A DNA stretch of 64,000 bases from Pseudomaricurvus sp. HS19 (GTDB lineage Bacteria > Pseudomonadota > Gammaproteobacteria > Pseudomonadales > Cellvibrionaceae): assembly GCF_009857815.1 (NCBI RefSeq), contig NZ_WVVW01000001.1:558001-622000 (forward strand). The letters are read 5' to 3'. Below the pieces are notes generated by a model. The model saw only the letters and a program-made list of their open reading frames with translations. It was not told the DNA's origin and did not search any database. The translations under genes and the position numbers were made by a program. Positions 1 to 7,384 of this stretch are shown piece after piece. Numbering within the stretch: position 1 is the stretch's first letter; each line of letters starts with the position of its first letter.

Positions 1-468
1 AGAGTTGCGACATGATCTTATCCTGCTGTCAGGGGGCCGGCACGTGGGCCGGCGGCTAATACGGAAAGAGGAGCGGTAAATGGCCGCGCAGCATAACAAA
101 GGCTGATCAATCTTAAAAATAATCAACGGTGATAGCCTTATAACCAAACATGTACTGCTTATAGGATCGGGCTTTTCGTCGCCCGCGGTTGCCCGGAATT
201 ACGATTGGCCGGTGTGATCCGTTCGTCTCTGTGATTTCCGGGTGGGCGGTGATATTTGAGATCAAGGAAAATATGCTGATATCTGGTAAAAACAATATGT
301 TACAGGTTAAATCTAATGTTATTTATTGGTTGTGGTTACTGGTCTTGGGTGTGGTTCTCAAACTCAAATTGCCAGAGCCGTCGTTAAAGGGTAGATTGCC
401 TCCCTTTGATTGGCGCAGTGTCTTTCTGTGCCAGCCCGATGGTGCCTGGAATAGCGTAGGAGAGTAGT
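1..468. other. Leading non-coding region upstream of thrH
   Basis: I see no convincing gene here. Positions 36-53 form a GC-rich hairpin (GCCGGC arms) without a T-run. An 8-codon ORF starts at 80 behind a GAGGAG-like ribosome site and ends at the TGA closing at 106; it could be a leader peptide or chance. Positions about 110-340 are clearly more AT-rich than the flanking genes, as expected for a promoter or upstream regulatory region, but I cannot choose a -35/-10 pair. A 92-codon open frame at 189-467 has no recognisable family and ends just before thrH. Confidence 0.4.
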
Positions 469-1086
469 GTGGAACTGGCATGTTTGGACCTGGAAGGGGT
501 ACTGATCCCGGAAATCTGGATCGCGTTTGCGGAGAAAACCGGAATTGAGGCTCTGCGCGCGACCACCCGTGACATCCCGGATTACGATGAGCTGATGACC
601 ATGCGTCTGGCGGAGCTGGACAAGCACAAGCTGGGCCTGAATGAAATTCAGGAGGTTATTTCCACCCTGAGCCCCCTGGAGGGCGCCGCTGACTTTGTAA
701 ACTGGCTCAGAGAGCGTTTCCAGGTCATCATCCTGTCAGACACCTTCTATGAGTTTGCCGGTCCGCTGATGAAGCAGCTGGGTTACCCGACCCTGTTGTG
801 CCACAACCTGACTGTGGACGCGACTGGCCGTGTGACCGACTACAACATCCGCCAGGCTAACCCCAAGCGCCAGTCCATTGTGGCCCTGAAGTCGATCTAT
901 TATCGCACCATCGCCGCCGGTGATTCCTACAACGATACCACCATGCTGGCTGAGGCCGACGCCGGTATCCTGTTCCACGCGCCGGAGAATGTGATCCGCG
1001 AATTCCCGCAGTTTCCTGCGGTGCACACCTATGAAGACCTCAAAAAAGAGTTTATCAAGGCCAGCGTGCGTGACCTGACGCTTTAA
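469..1086 (+). CDS. thrH: ThrH: phosphoserine phosphatase / homoserine phosphotransferase
   Basis: A 205-residue HAD-superfamily protein of the ThrH type, the bifunctional enzyme known from Pseudomonas that dephosphorylates phosphoserine (serine synthesis) and can move the phosphate to homoserine (threonine synthesis). HAD motif I reads DLEGVL near the N-terminus, with Glu where most HAD phosphatases carry the second Asp, a hallmark of this family. SDT, a Lys-Arg pair and GDSYND follow as motifs II-IV. The length matches P. aeruginosa ThrH. The GTG start is chosen because AGGAGA lies about 5 bases upstream. The gene stands alone and is closed by a strong terminator at 1102-1137. Family identity is near certain; which activity dominates in the cell is not visible. 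Confidence 0.93.
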   Translation: MELACLDLEGVLIPEIWIAFAEKTGIEALRATTRDIPDYDELMTMRLAELDKHKLGLNEIQEVISTLSPLEGAADFVNWLRERFQVIILSDTFYEFAGPLMKQLGYPTLLCHNLTVDATGRVTDYNIRQANPKRQSIVALKSIYYRTIAAGDSYNDTTMLAEADAGILFHAPENVIREFPQFPAVHTYEDLKKEFIKASVRDLTL

Positions 1087-1101
1087 ACAGCGCCCGGTTA
1101 T

Positions 1102-1137
1102 CCACAAAAAAGCCCGCACGAGCGGGCTTTTTTGTGG
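1102..1137. terminator. Bidirectional rho-independent terminator, thrH/pabB
   Basis: An AGCCCGC/GCGGGCT stem with a short loop is flanked by A-run and T-run on both sides (CCACAAAAAAGC ... GCTTTTTTGTGG). It lies between the convergent thrH and pabB and can stop transcription from either side. Confidence 0.9.
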
Positions 1138-1164
1138 CTGCAGGTTTTGTAAATTCCGCAGCGC

Positions 1165-2598
1165 TCAGGCAGGTCGAGCCCCGCACTGCTCCAGGGTGTC
1201 CATAATCAGCCGCACTTTGGTGAGGCTTTCCTGATACTCCTGTGTCGGGTCCGAGTCGGCGACGATACCGCCCCCGCCCCATACATAGAGCTGGCCTCCG
1301 CTGGCGACGGCAGTACGAATGGCAATATTGGTGTCCATTTTACCGTCAAAGCCCAGATAACCGATGGCGCCGCAGTAGGCGCCGCGGCGACGGCTTTCCA
1401 GCTCTTCGATAATCTCCATAGCCCTGATTTTTGGGGCCCCGGTGATAGAGCCACCGGGAAAGCTGGCGGCGAGCAGGTCCACAGCCGTCATGTCCGCTCG
1501 CAAGGTTCCTGTGACCGTGCTGACCAGATGATGCACATTGGCGTAACTCTCCAGTGCGAAAAGCTGCGGTGTGGAAACGCTGTGTGCCGTACACACTTTG
1601 CTGAGGTCATTGCGCAGCAGGTCGACGATCATCAGGTTTTCGGCCTGATCCTTGCTGCTGTTAAGCAGTTGTCGGGCTAGCCCTGCATCCTCCTGCGGGT
1701 CAGCGCCACGGCGAATGGTGCCCTTGATGGGCTGCGTCATGACATGGTTCTGGTGGCAGCGAATGAAACGTTCGGGCGAGATGCTCAGAAGGGCGATCTC
1801 ATCGGTTTCAAAGTAGCAGCTGAACGGCGAGGGCAGAGCCTGGCGCAGCTGCTGGTAGGCCGTGAAGGTGTCGCCGGAATAGTGGGCATGGAAGCGTTGC
1901 GCGAAATTCACCTGATAGCAGTCGCCGGCCTGGATGTACTCCTGAATGCGTTCGATGCAGTCGTGGTAATGCCCGGCGCTCATATCGGGGGTAAAGGCGT
2001 CGCAGGAAAATGTGGCGGGGGAGTCTGCTTGTTGTGGTTGCAGCAACAACTCCTGCAGCAGGCGCCGCAGTACCTCCGGAGTGTCGTCCCGCAGCAGCAG
2101 CCAGCTGCGTTGCTGGTGATGATCCTGGATGATGGCCCAGCGATAGATACCCAGCTGGGCCAGTGGCAATTGAGCATCGTCAGCTATCTGCCGGGGGAGC
2201 CGCTGTTGTTCCTTGCCACAGTCATAGCCGATAAAACCCAGTGCACCGCCACAAAAGGGTGTGTCGGGAAGCTGTACAGCTTCACTGGGCAACAACTGTT
2301 CCAGTGCCTGCCACACATCAGCATGTTGTGTGCGCTCGCCGGCGCGATCGAGGCTGTAACAGTCGCCGTCGCTGCTGCAGAAAATCCGGCTGCAGGGGGC
2401 AGCGCTGAGAATGTCGTAGCGATTGCTGTGAGCGGAACGGGTTGCGCTGCCACTGTCGAGCCACACCGGCCACGGGAGGGTGCGAATGCGGCGATAGTAG
2501 TCGCTGGCGTCCTCGACATAGGGCAGTGGTTGCAGGTCAATAGTCGTGCTGCTGGAGGCGTTCAACGGCGTTCCATGATGAGGGGCTGGAGGGCGCAT
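1165..2598 (-). CDS. pabB: Aminodeoxychorismate synthase component I
   Basis: A 477-residue chorismate-binding enzyme. Together with the glutaminase PabA it converts chorismate to 4-amino-4-deoxychorismate, the precursor of p-aminobenzoate and folate. The catalytic domain fills the C-terminal half: SISPERFI, then PIKGT at residues 290-294, then the MIVDLLRNDL and SFPGGSITGAPK segments. The Lys in PIKGT is the residue that separates aminodeoxychorismate synthases from anthranilate synthases (PIAGT), so the call is PabB rather than TrpE. Homologues start close to the DLQPLPY segment, so the first 10-18 residues may be untranslated; a TTG at 2565 is an alternative start. It is transcribed divergently from the hydrolase gene. 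No pabA or pabC is adjacent. Confidence 0.93.
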   Translation of the reverse strand: MRPPAPHHGTPLNASSSTTIDLQPLPYVEDASDYYRRIRTLPWPVWLDSGSATRSAHSNRYDILSAAPCSRIFCSSDGDCYSLDRAGERTQHADVWQALEQLLPSEAVQLPDTPFCGGALGFIGYDCGKEQQRLPRQIADDAQLPLAQLGIYRWAIIQDHHQQRSWLLLRDDTPEVLRRLLQELLLQPQQADSPATFSCDAFTPDMSAGHYHDCIERIQEYIQAGDCYQVNFAQRFHAHYSGDTFTAYQQLRQALPSPFSCYFETDEIALLSISPERFIRCHQNHVMTQPIKGTIRRGADPQEDAGLARQLLNSSKDQAENLMIVDLLRNDLSKVCTAHSVSTPQLFALESYANVHHLVSTVTGTLRADMTAVDLLAASFPGGSITGAPKIRAMEIIEELESRRRGAYCGAIGYLGFDGKMDTNIAIRTAVASGGQLYVWGGGGIVADSDPTQEYQESLTKVRLIMDTLEQCGARPA

Positions 2599-2675
2599 TG
2601 TAGAAGTTACGTCCTTCTATTTCCACGTTTGCTGCGACAGGCCGGGATGCAGAATTTTCAATTGCACGAGAGAAT

Positions 2676-2706
2676 TTGTGGAAGGCTTGCGGCGCTGAAT
2701 TATAAT
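2676..2706 (+). promoter_or_regulatory. Sigma-70-like promoter of the hydrolase-Rieske pair
   Basis: A perfect TATAAT occupies 2701-2706, with TTGTGG at 2676-2681 as a rather distant -35 (19-base spacer). Transcription would start near 2713. That leaves almost no leader for an ATG at 2721 but about 26 bases for the GTG at 2739, which supports the GTG start. Confidence 0.6.
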
Positions 2707-2738
2707 GAGCTTTGTAATGCATGGTTCGGGAGAAAGCA

Positions 2739-3713
2739 GTGAAAAGCAGCAGTCGTTATTTTCCGGTGCGGTTAATGGTTGCCGAGCAAAGTGACGGGCT
2801 GGCTGAAGATGTTTATCTGCTCAAGCCCAACAACAGTGATGATAAATCAGTGGAGCTGGCAGTGACTCACTTGTCTCCACTGAATGTACCGGCTGCGATC
2901 CTCAGAAACCGGCCGGTGTTGATTCTGCTGCACGGTCAATACCAGAATCGAAACGCCTTTTGGCGCGGTGCCGAACAGAGTGTGAGCCGGCAGCTGGTCA
3001 GCGCGGGCATTGATGTCTGGTTGATGGAGATGCGCGGCCATGGGCTTTCCGCCGTTAACACGGATTTTGATACCGATACGCTTGCCGATACCGCCCGTTA
3101 TGACATTCCGGCTGTCACCCGCTTTGTTGCCGAGATGACAGGTGAGCGCCCGGTCCACTGGCTGGGTAAGGGTATCGGAGGTGGCGCTCTTTTGATGAGT
3201 CAGGGTGCAGGCGCACTGCTGGATCTTCCCGTCGCCTCCCTGATTGGCAGCGGCGACCCGTTTGGCTGCGCCGGGTGGTCGCGCCTGCCGGGCCTGACTT
3301 CGCTGGTAGCGGGCAGGAAGTGTCGCGACGAGCTGGCAGGGCCGGAAATGGAGTCCTGTGCCCTGATCAAAAACCTGATTGTTGAGAGCCGCAAGCTATC
3401 CCGCCGGGGGGCTGCCATGGGTATTGACCTTTGGTACCAGCTGCGTAAAGCCTCTGTGCCGTTAGCCTGGATCAGCGTAGATAAAACCCGTGACTGGAGT
3501 GAGAGGGGCTTGCGCAATTTGCTTCAGCAAGGCAATTTAAGTGTGCTGGATGTGACCGGCGAAAGCCTTGATGCCGTGATGTCCGGCAGATCCGGCGGGG
3601 GAGACCCATTACGCAGCTTGCCGGCATTGCTGGATGGCTGGATGAATCAGGATTACGGGCAGGAGATGGGGGATGGCATTTCAGCCGCTGGAGAAGTTGC
3701 ACCGTTTGCATGA
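2739..3713 (+). CDS. Alpha/beta-hydrolase-fold protein, probably not a hydrolase
   Basis: About 324 residues with alpha/beta-hydrolase layout: LLHG (oxyanion region, residues 65-66), a following RGHG at 99-102 and a nucleophile-elbow segment. The elbow reads GKGIG at 143-147, so Gly stands where G-x-S-x-G should carry the nucleophile. I also see no His after the last strand, where the catalytic His belongs. The fold is recognisable but the triad is not, so a binding or scaffold role is more likely than catalysis. The GTG at 2739 is preferred over the ATG at 2721 because GGGAGA sits 5 bases before it and the promoter is too close to the ATG. The 3' end overlaps the Rieske gene by 41 bases, so the two are co-transcribed. 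No precise function can be named. Confidence 0.75.
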   Translation: MKSSSRYFPVRLMVAEQSDGLAEDVYLLKPNNSDDKSVELAVTHLSPLNVPAAILRNRPVLILLHGQYQNRNAFWRGAEQSVSRQLVSAGIDVWLMEMRGHGLSAVNTDFDTDTLADTARYDIPAVTRFVAEMTGERPVHWLGKGIGGGALLMSQGAGALLDLPVASLIGSGDPFGCAGWSRLPGLTSLVAGRKCRDELAGPEMESCALIKNLIVESRKLSRRGAAMGIDLWYQLRKASVPLAWISVDKTRDWSERGLRNLLQQGNLSVLDVTGESLDAVMSGRSGGGDPLRSLPALLDGWMNQDYGQEMGDGISAAGEVAPFA

Positions 3714-4005
3714 CGGTTACCGGAAGGTGATTCGGCTCGGACGTGGCGAGTTGCTGCTGTTACAGGAAGAAGGCCGGGTTCACATCGTCTCCAACCAATG
3801 TACGCATATGAATGCCCCCCTGCACAATGGCACGGTAACCCAGGGTTACCTGCGTTGTCCGTTACATGGTCTTGAATTCAGCCTCGACAGCGGTGAGCCC
3901 AGGGTCTCAGGCTGTATGCAGGCGCTGCAAGTGTACCGGCCGGTCTACGAGGGCAATACCATCGGTATTGATGTTCCTGATGGGGACAGCGGCCGCCCTT
4001 ATTGA
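3673..4005 (+). CDS. Small Rieske [2Fe-2S] ferredoxin-like protein
   Basis: A 110-residue single-domain Rieske protein. The two cluster motifs are C-T-H in NQCTHMN and C-P-L-H in RCPLHGLEF, about 20 residues apart, giving the 2-Cys/2-His ligands of a Rieske [2Fe-2S] centre. There is no signal peptide, membrane segment or oxygenase catalytic domain, so it resembles the soluble Rieske ferredoxins or the NirD-like small subunits that pass electrons to a partner. The start lies inside the end of the hydrolase-like gene, behind AGGAGATGGGGG. No reductase or oxygenase gene is adjacent, so the partner is unknown. The hydrolase-like protein is its only clear operon companion. Confidence 0.88.
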   Translation: MAFQPLEKLHRLHDGYRKVIRLGRGELLLLQEEGRVHIVSNQCTHMNAPLHNGTVTQGYLRCPLHGLEFSLDSGEPRVSGCMQALQVYRPVYEGNTIGIDVPDGDSGRPY

Positions 4006-4107
4006 TTTATACGTTCTCCTGCCTTTCCCTGCGCGTAGAGCGGTCTGGTGACCGCGTCTGCCTATCTATCGACCTATAGACTAACGACCTTACGAAAGGG
4101 ACCCGAG

Positions 4108-4596
4108 ATGACCTATTGCACTCCGGATTTGAGTGATGCCTATCCCGACGACGTCCAGGCGCTGGAGCCGATGTTCCGCAGCTATGGCGGCCGCAGCAGT
4201 TTTGGTGGCGAAATTGTCACGATCAAATGTTTTGAGGACAACTCCCTGGTGAGGGAACAGGTCAGCCAGCCTGGCACAGGCAAGGTATTGGTGGTTGATG
4301 GTGGTGGCTCGCTCAGGCGGGCATTACTGGGTGATATGCTGGCAGAAAAGGCCGTTGCCAATGGCTGGGAGGGTGTCATCGTGTATGGCTGCATCCGCGA
4401 TGTGGATGCCATTCGCAGCATGGACCTGGGGGTACAGGCGTTAAACACACACCCGTTTAAAACTGATAAACGGGGTATTGGTGATCACAATGTGGCGGTC
4501 ACTTTTGGTGGTGTAACCTTGCGGCCGGGCGAGTATATCTACGCTGACAACAATGGTGTGCTGGTGTCTGCCCGTGCGCTGTCGATGCCGGAGTAG
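4108..4596 (+). CDS. rraA: RraA, regulator of RNase E activity
   Basis: 162 residues, close to the 161 of E. coli RraA. RraA proteins form trimers that bind RNase E and damp its activity. Related folds act as oxaloacetate decarboxylases or 4-hydroxy-4-methyl-2-oxoglutarate aldolases. Visible family segments are [26 protein letters not shown] and [13 protein letters not shown]. The longer frame opening at 4048 is rejected: the ATG at 4108 has GAAAGGG 7 bases upstream and gives the family length. The target gene rne lies 3 kb away in the same window. A metal-dependent aldolase activity cannot be excluded from sequence. Confidence 0.93.
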   Translation: MTYCTPDLSDAYPDDVQALEPMFRSYGGRSSFGGEIVTIKCFEDNSLVREQVSQPGTGKVLVVDGGGSLRRALLGDMLAEKAVANGWEGVIVYGCIRDVDAIRSMDLGVQALNTHPFKTDKRGIGDHNVAVTFGGVTLRPGEYIYADNNGVLVSARALSMPE

Positions 4597-4638
4597 GGGT
4601 CAGATCCCTTCATTGCCATTCATGGATGTCATTAGAAT

Positions 4639-5038
4639 ATGATCCGCACTATCCAGGCGCGGCCCCGGGGACAGGGGTTGCACGACATTACCGACGCCGT
4701 TTGCGCAGTGGTGGAGGCCCATGGAGTCCGCGAGGGGCTCTGCACCCTCTACATCCAACACACGTCTGCCAGTCTGTTGATCCAGGAAAATTACGACCCA
4801 TCCGCCCGGCGTGACCTGGAGTCCTGGTTAAACCGGTTGGTGCCGGAAAACGATCCTTTGTATACCCATACGTTGGAGGGGGCGGATGATATGCCCGCAC
4901 ATATCAAGGCTGCACTCACTGCCTGTAGCCTGTCGATACCGGTGCTGGATGGGCGTGGGCACCTGGCAGGGGATCTTTCTCTGGGAGCATAGGCACGGCG
5001 CCCAGCAGCGTCAGGTGATAATCCACCTCAGTGAATAG
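4639..5038 (+). pseudogene. yjbQ: yjbQ (UPF0047, secondary thiamine-phosphate synthase family), frameshifted
   Basis: The frame opening at 4639 encodes a clear YjbQ/UPF0047 protein (FIQHTSAS-like LYIQHTSASL, then DDMPAHIKAAL) but stops at 4990-4992 after 117 residues, short of the roughly 138 of the family. The missing end is present in the next frame: GTWQGIFLWEHR followed by about 15 residues to a TAG at 5036-5038. Between the shared VLDG and GTWQ segments there are 4 bases where a homologue has 12, so about 8 bases seem lost near 4955. YjbQ proteins have weak thiamine-phosphate synthase activity in E. coli. The lesion removes the conserved C-terminal strand; whether it is real or a sequencing error cannot be told here. 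Confidence 0.85.
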
Positions 5039-5044
5039 CTGCGC

Positions 5045-5338
5045 CTACCAGGAGATGACCGTTTCAAACTCGCAGCAGAGCCTTACCCACCCCGGATAAT
5101 CGATGACCCGAACCGCGGCGGGGGGCGGGCTTTCCGGCATCGCGCCTGTCTCAGCCAGCCAGCAGACGTTGTCGGTGCTGGCGAGCGCCCGCAAAGTCAC
5201 CTCGGCGATGTTGGCAATGTCATTGGTATCGGTGATCAGAATCGCGTCGAGGTCCCCGACGTTTTCCAGGCACCATCGGGTCGCCCCCGCGCTGGTACGA
5301 CTGCTGATGATGTGCAGCGTGGCTGATGGCATATTCAT
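5045..5338 (-). CDS. tusB: TusB (DsrH-like) sulfur-relay subunit
   Basis: 97 residues, the usual TusB/DsrH size. TusB joins TusC and TusD in the heterohexamer that receives persulfide sulfur from TusA and passes it on, via TusE, to MnmA for 2-thiolation of U34 in Lys, Glu and Gln tRNAs. Recognisable features are the N-terminal LHIISS strand, the ILITDT segment and the C-terminal strand reading YPGWVRLCC. Its ATG overlaps the TGA of tusC in an ATGA junction at 5335-5338, showing translational coupling. It is the last gene of the tusDCB operon and runs convergently into the damaged yjbQ. The customary next gene, tusE, is not here. Confidence 0.85.
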   Translation of the reverse strand: MNMPSATLHIISSRTSAGATRWCLENVGDLDAILITDTNDIANIAEVTLRALASTDNVCWLAETGAMPESPPPAAVRVIDYPGWVRLCCEFETVISW

Positions 5339-5634
5339 GGGCTCAGGCAGTGGCGGGCGGTTTGCAGGAGCTCACGGGCGGCGTTGCTGTCGAGTAATTC
5401 TATCCCTTCAAACGCCATTGGGGTTTCATTGCGATGCTCCGGCCGGTGGACGGCTGTCAACCGTACTCCCATATCCCGGCACATGGCCAGCTTATCCCGC
5501 AGCCCCTCTGCGGTGGGCGGGTTCAGAAACAGTATGGCGGTCTCGATTCCCATCAGGGCATGGGTGAGGGCGCCGTTCAGTGCGCTGTCGCAGCTGTCAC
5601 CGTTGCGGTCGTCGAGCAGAAATAAAACCTGCAT
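5335..5634 (-). CDS. tusC: TusC (DsrF-like) sulfur-relay subunit
   Basis: A 99-residue DsrE/DsrF-fold protein between tusD and tusB, identified mainly by operon position and by the N-terminal LFLLDDRNGDS...ALNGALTHALMG arrangement typical of DsrF/TusC. It is about 20 residues shorter than E. coli TusC (119), with the loss spread over loops rather than at one end. It would pair with TusB and TusD in the sulfur-transfer hexamer. It starts 15 bases after tusD and is coupled to tusB by a 4-base overlap. The assignment is solid from context, weaker from sequence alone. Confidence 0.78.
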   Translation of the reverse strand: MQVLFLLDDRNGDSCDSALNGALTHALMGIETAILFLNPPTAEGLRDKLAMCRDMGVRLTAVHRPEHRNETPMAFEGIELLDSNAARELLQTARHCLSP

Positions 5635-5649
5635 TACCGGAGCTGTCCC

Positions 5650-5997
5650 TTAGCGGATGGTGATCAAACGGTCGGAACAGTGGCTGGCGTCTGCCAGCTG
5701 TCCCATCCCGGAGAGGGTAAAGCCGCTATTGCAGGGCTCCTTGCCGTAGCGCTGCTGATAATCCGTGACACACACCACCAGGTCCAGTTGGTGCTGTTGC
5801 TGTATTTCAACCCAGGCCTGTGTGGTGGCGCTGCCGGTGCATCCAGTCCCTGGACAGGCGGTGCTCACGCCACTGGCAACAAAAAACACCCGGTACAACC
5901 GGTGCTTGTCATTGAGGATCGCCGTGGCCAATTGCAGGGCCTGATCGTATTGGGGATCGGGGGAAGGGGGGCGTGAGACCAGCAGGGAGAAGAGCAT
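5650..5997 (-). CDS. tusD: TusD (DsrE-like) sulfurtransferase subunit
   Basis: 115 residues from the ATG at 5997. The beginning MLFSLLVSRPP aligns with the usual TusD start, and the end GFTLSGMGQLADAS...CDRL matches the E. coli GFTLSGLGALAEAS signature closely. The Cys in LDLVVCVTD corresponds to the active-site Cys of TusD that carries the persulfide. The open frame continues upstream to 6078 but that extension runs through a terminator hairpin and is rejected. No clear Shine-Dalgarno precedes the ATG. First gene of tusDCB; the yccA neighbour on the same strand matches the arrangement known in Pseudomonas. Confidence 0.86.
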   Translation of the reverse strand: MLFSLLVSRPPSPDPQYDQALQLATAILNDKHRLYRVFFVASGVSTACPGTGCTGSATTQAWVEIQQQHQLDLVVCVTDYQQRYGKEPCNSGFTLSGMGQLADASHCSDRLITIR

Positions 5998-6020
5998 GGG
6001 TACTATCAGGAGGGCTGTAA

Positions 6021-6050
6021 AACAAAAAGCCCCCGGCGGGCGGGGGCTTT
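6021..6050. terminator. Rho-independent terminator after yccA
   Basis: GCCCCCG (6029-6035) pairs with CGGGGGC (6041-6047) around a five-base loop. An A-run at 6024-6028 becomes a U-run on the minus strand, ending the yccA transcript before tusD. Confidence 0.85.
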
Positions 6051-6058
6051 GGCTGTTA

Positions 6059-6733
6059 TCAGTCTTCAGCGGCGCCAATCAGGTGCAGCAGGGAGACAAA
6101 CAGGTTGTAGATATTCAGGTAGAGAGACACGGTGGCCATCACGTAGTTGGTCTCTCCGCCATTCACGATGCGGCTGGTGTCGTAAAGGATAAAGCCGGAC
6201 ATCAGCAGCACAATGGCCGCGCTCAGGGCCAAGCTGACGCCGCTGACGTTAACGCCAAAGAAACCGGCGATCATAAAGCCCAGTGCGGCCAGCACCACCA
6301 CGATCAGGCCGGTCATCAGGAAGCCGCCCATGAAGCTGAAATCTTTCTTGGTGGTGAGGACGTAGCCGGACAGGCCAAAGAACACAAGTGCGGTACCGGC
6401 CAGCGCCTGGAAGATGACCTGTGAGCCGTTCTGCATGGCCAGGTAGTGGTTCAGGGTTGGGCCGAGAGAGGCACCCAGCAGAGCAGTAAACGCGAAAACA
6501 ACGTAGATGCCGGAGGCGGAGTTGGCCGTGCGTGGCAGTACAAACCAGACCAGTGCGAGGGCTACCAGGTTCATGAGCAGGGCGGCACCCTGACCCAGGC
6601 CAATGGTCATGGAGGCACCACAGGCGACCGCACTGACGCCCATGGTCATGGCGAGCAGCATGTAGGTGTTTTTCAACACTTTATTGGTGGAGACAACAGC
6701 TTCCTGTTGTGCCTGTGAATAAATCTCTTGCAT
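6059..6733 (-). CDS. yccA: YccA-like Bax inhibitor-1 family membrane protein
   Basis: 224 residues with about seven hydrophobic segments in the BI-1/YccA pattern (E. coli YccA has 219). In E. coli, YccA is a substrate and modulator of the membrane protease FtsH. BI-1 proteins elsewhere conduct calcium in a pH-dependent manner. Visible segments include NTYMLLAMTMG at the first helix and the conserved Asp in FILYDTSRIVNGG between the last helices. The start at 6733 is chosen over the upstream ATG at 6775 because GGAG lies about 8 bases before it and the upstream candidate overlaps the promoter at 6775-6802. A terminator separates it from tusDCB. Confidence 0.9.
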   Translation of the reverse strand: MQEIYSQAQQEAVVSTNKVLKNTYMLLAMTMGVSAVACGASMTIGLGQGAALLMNLVALALVWFVLPRTANSASGIYVVFAFTALLGASLGPTLNHYLAMQNGSQVIFQALAGTALVFFGLSGYVLTTKKDFSFMGGFLMTGLIVVVLAALGFMIAGFFGVNVSGVSLALSAAIVLLMSGFILYDTSRIVNGGETNYVMATVSLYLNIYNLFVSLLHLIGAAED

Positions 6734-6774
6734 GGTATTTCTCCGTTGCAGGTTAATCCCGAAATCTTTGACCA

Positions 6775-6802
6775 ATCATACAAAGCAGCGGTTCAAAAGC
6801 AA
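6775..6802 (-). promoter_or_regulatory. Sigma-70-like promoter of yccA
   Basis: On the minus strand TTGCTT (6797-6802) and TATGAT (6775-6780) are separated by 16 bases. Transcription would start near 6768, giving a leader of about 35 bases that contains the ribosome site of the ATG at 6733. Confidence 0.65.
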
Positions 6803-7070
6803 GCGAATTAACGCTTCAAAACTTTGCGCTTAACCCTGTAAAAACAAGGGATTAGTGCCTGATTTGAAACGCCTCTGCCACACTGGGAGACAGTAAAAAG
6901 AAGGGGAAGTTCAGGTGTTTGGGGGGAGGGTGGCGGTGGGGCGCGGTTTCGGTCGCCCTGACAACTGCTGTGGCGCGCGGCCCGGAGACTCTTTGTGGGC
7001 TCTCGACATCGGTTCGCTCCGGGAGCTCCGGCAATTTTCAAGGCTTGGAGGCGGGTGTATGCCAGAACGT
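6803..7070. other. Spacer between yccA promoter and tRNA terminator
   Basis: I find no gene. Several short open frames cross this stretch on both strands, but none has a family signature or a ribosome site. Confidence 0.5.
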
Positions 7071-7097
7071 AAAAAGCCCCGATTTACGGGGCTTTTT
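7071..7097 (-). terminator. Rho-independent terminator after tRNA-Ser
   Basis: AAAAAGCCCCG at 7071-7081 is mirrored by CGGGGCTTTTT at 7087-7097 around a short ATTTA loop. It lies 44 bases past the 3' end of the leftward tRNA gene. Confidence 0.85.
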
Positions 7098-7140
7098 AGG
7101 GGGTAATTACGATCTCCAGGGATTCCAAATTACCGAGATA

Positions 7141-7228
7141 TGGCGGTGGGCTAGGGATTCGAACCCCAGGACCTGTTACAGTCAACGGTTTTCAAGACCG
7201 CCGCTTTCGACCACTCAGCCAGCCCACC
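7141..7228 (-). tRNA. tRNA-Ser (anticodon TGA)
   Basis: Read on the minus strand, GGTGGGC (7228-7222) pairs with GCCCACC (7151-7145), followed by the discriminator G and an encoded CCA (7143-7141). The anticodon arm GCGGT-CTTGAAA-ACCGT places TGA at positions 34-36, which reads UCA and other UCN serine codons. The long variable arm between the anticodon and T arms (GGGTTCGAATCCC) is the class II form expected for serine. The 88-base length agrees. Confidence 0.96.
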
Positions 7229-7323
7229 GGAACGAGCGCATTATACATGGCTTTTAAGGCGCAGCAAGCCCATAAGCCGTTATTTTTAAATGGAAAAAAA
7301 CAGGGCGGGCAAGGTTTGCGGAC

Positions 7324-7358
7324 ACAAAAAAAGCCCGCCGGTAGTTACCGGCGGGCTT
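7324..7358 (-). terminator. Rho-independent terminator after rne
   Basis: An AAGCCCGCCGGTA/TACCGGCGGGCTT stem of about 13 base pairs is preceded on the plus strand by seven A, which becomes the U-run of the leftward rne transcript. Confidence 0.9.
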
Positions 7359-7384
7359 GAGGGTTGCCAGGCTTTGCGGTGCGA

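Noticed and set aside
189-467. 92-codon open frame upstream of thrH
   Set aside because: No family, no ribosome site and it passes through the AT-rich probable control region. It could still be real, but I cannot support it.
6919-7257. 112-codon open frame containing WARDSNPRTCYSQRFS
   Set aside because: This is the antisense translation of the tRNA-Ser gene, a well-known false gene.
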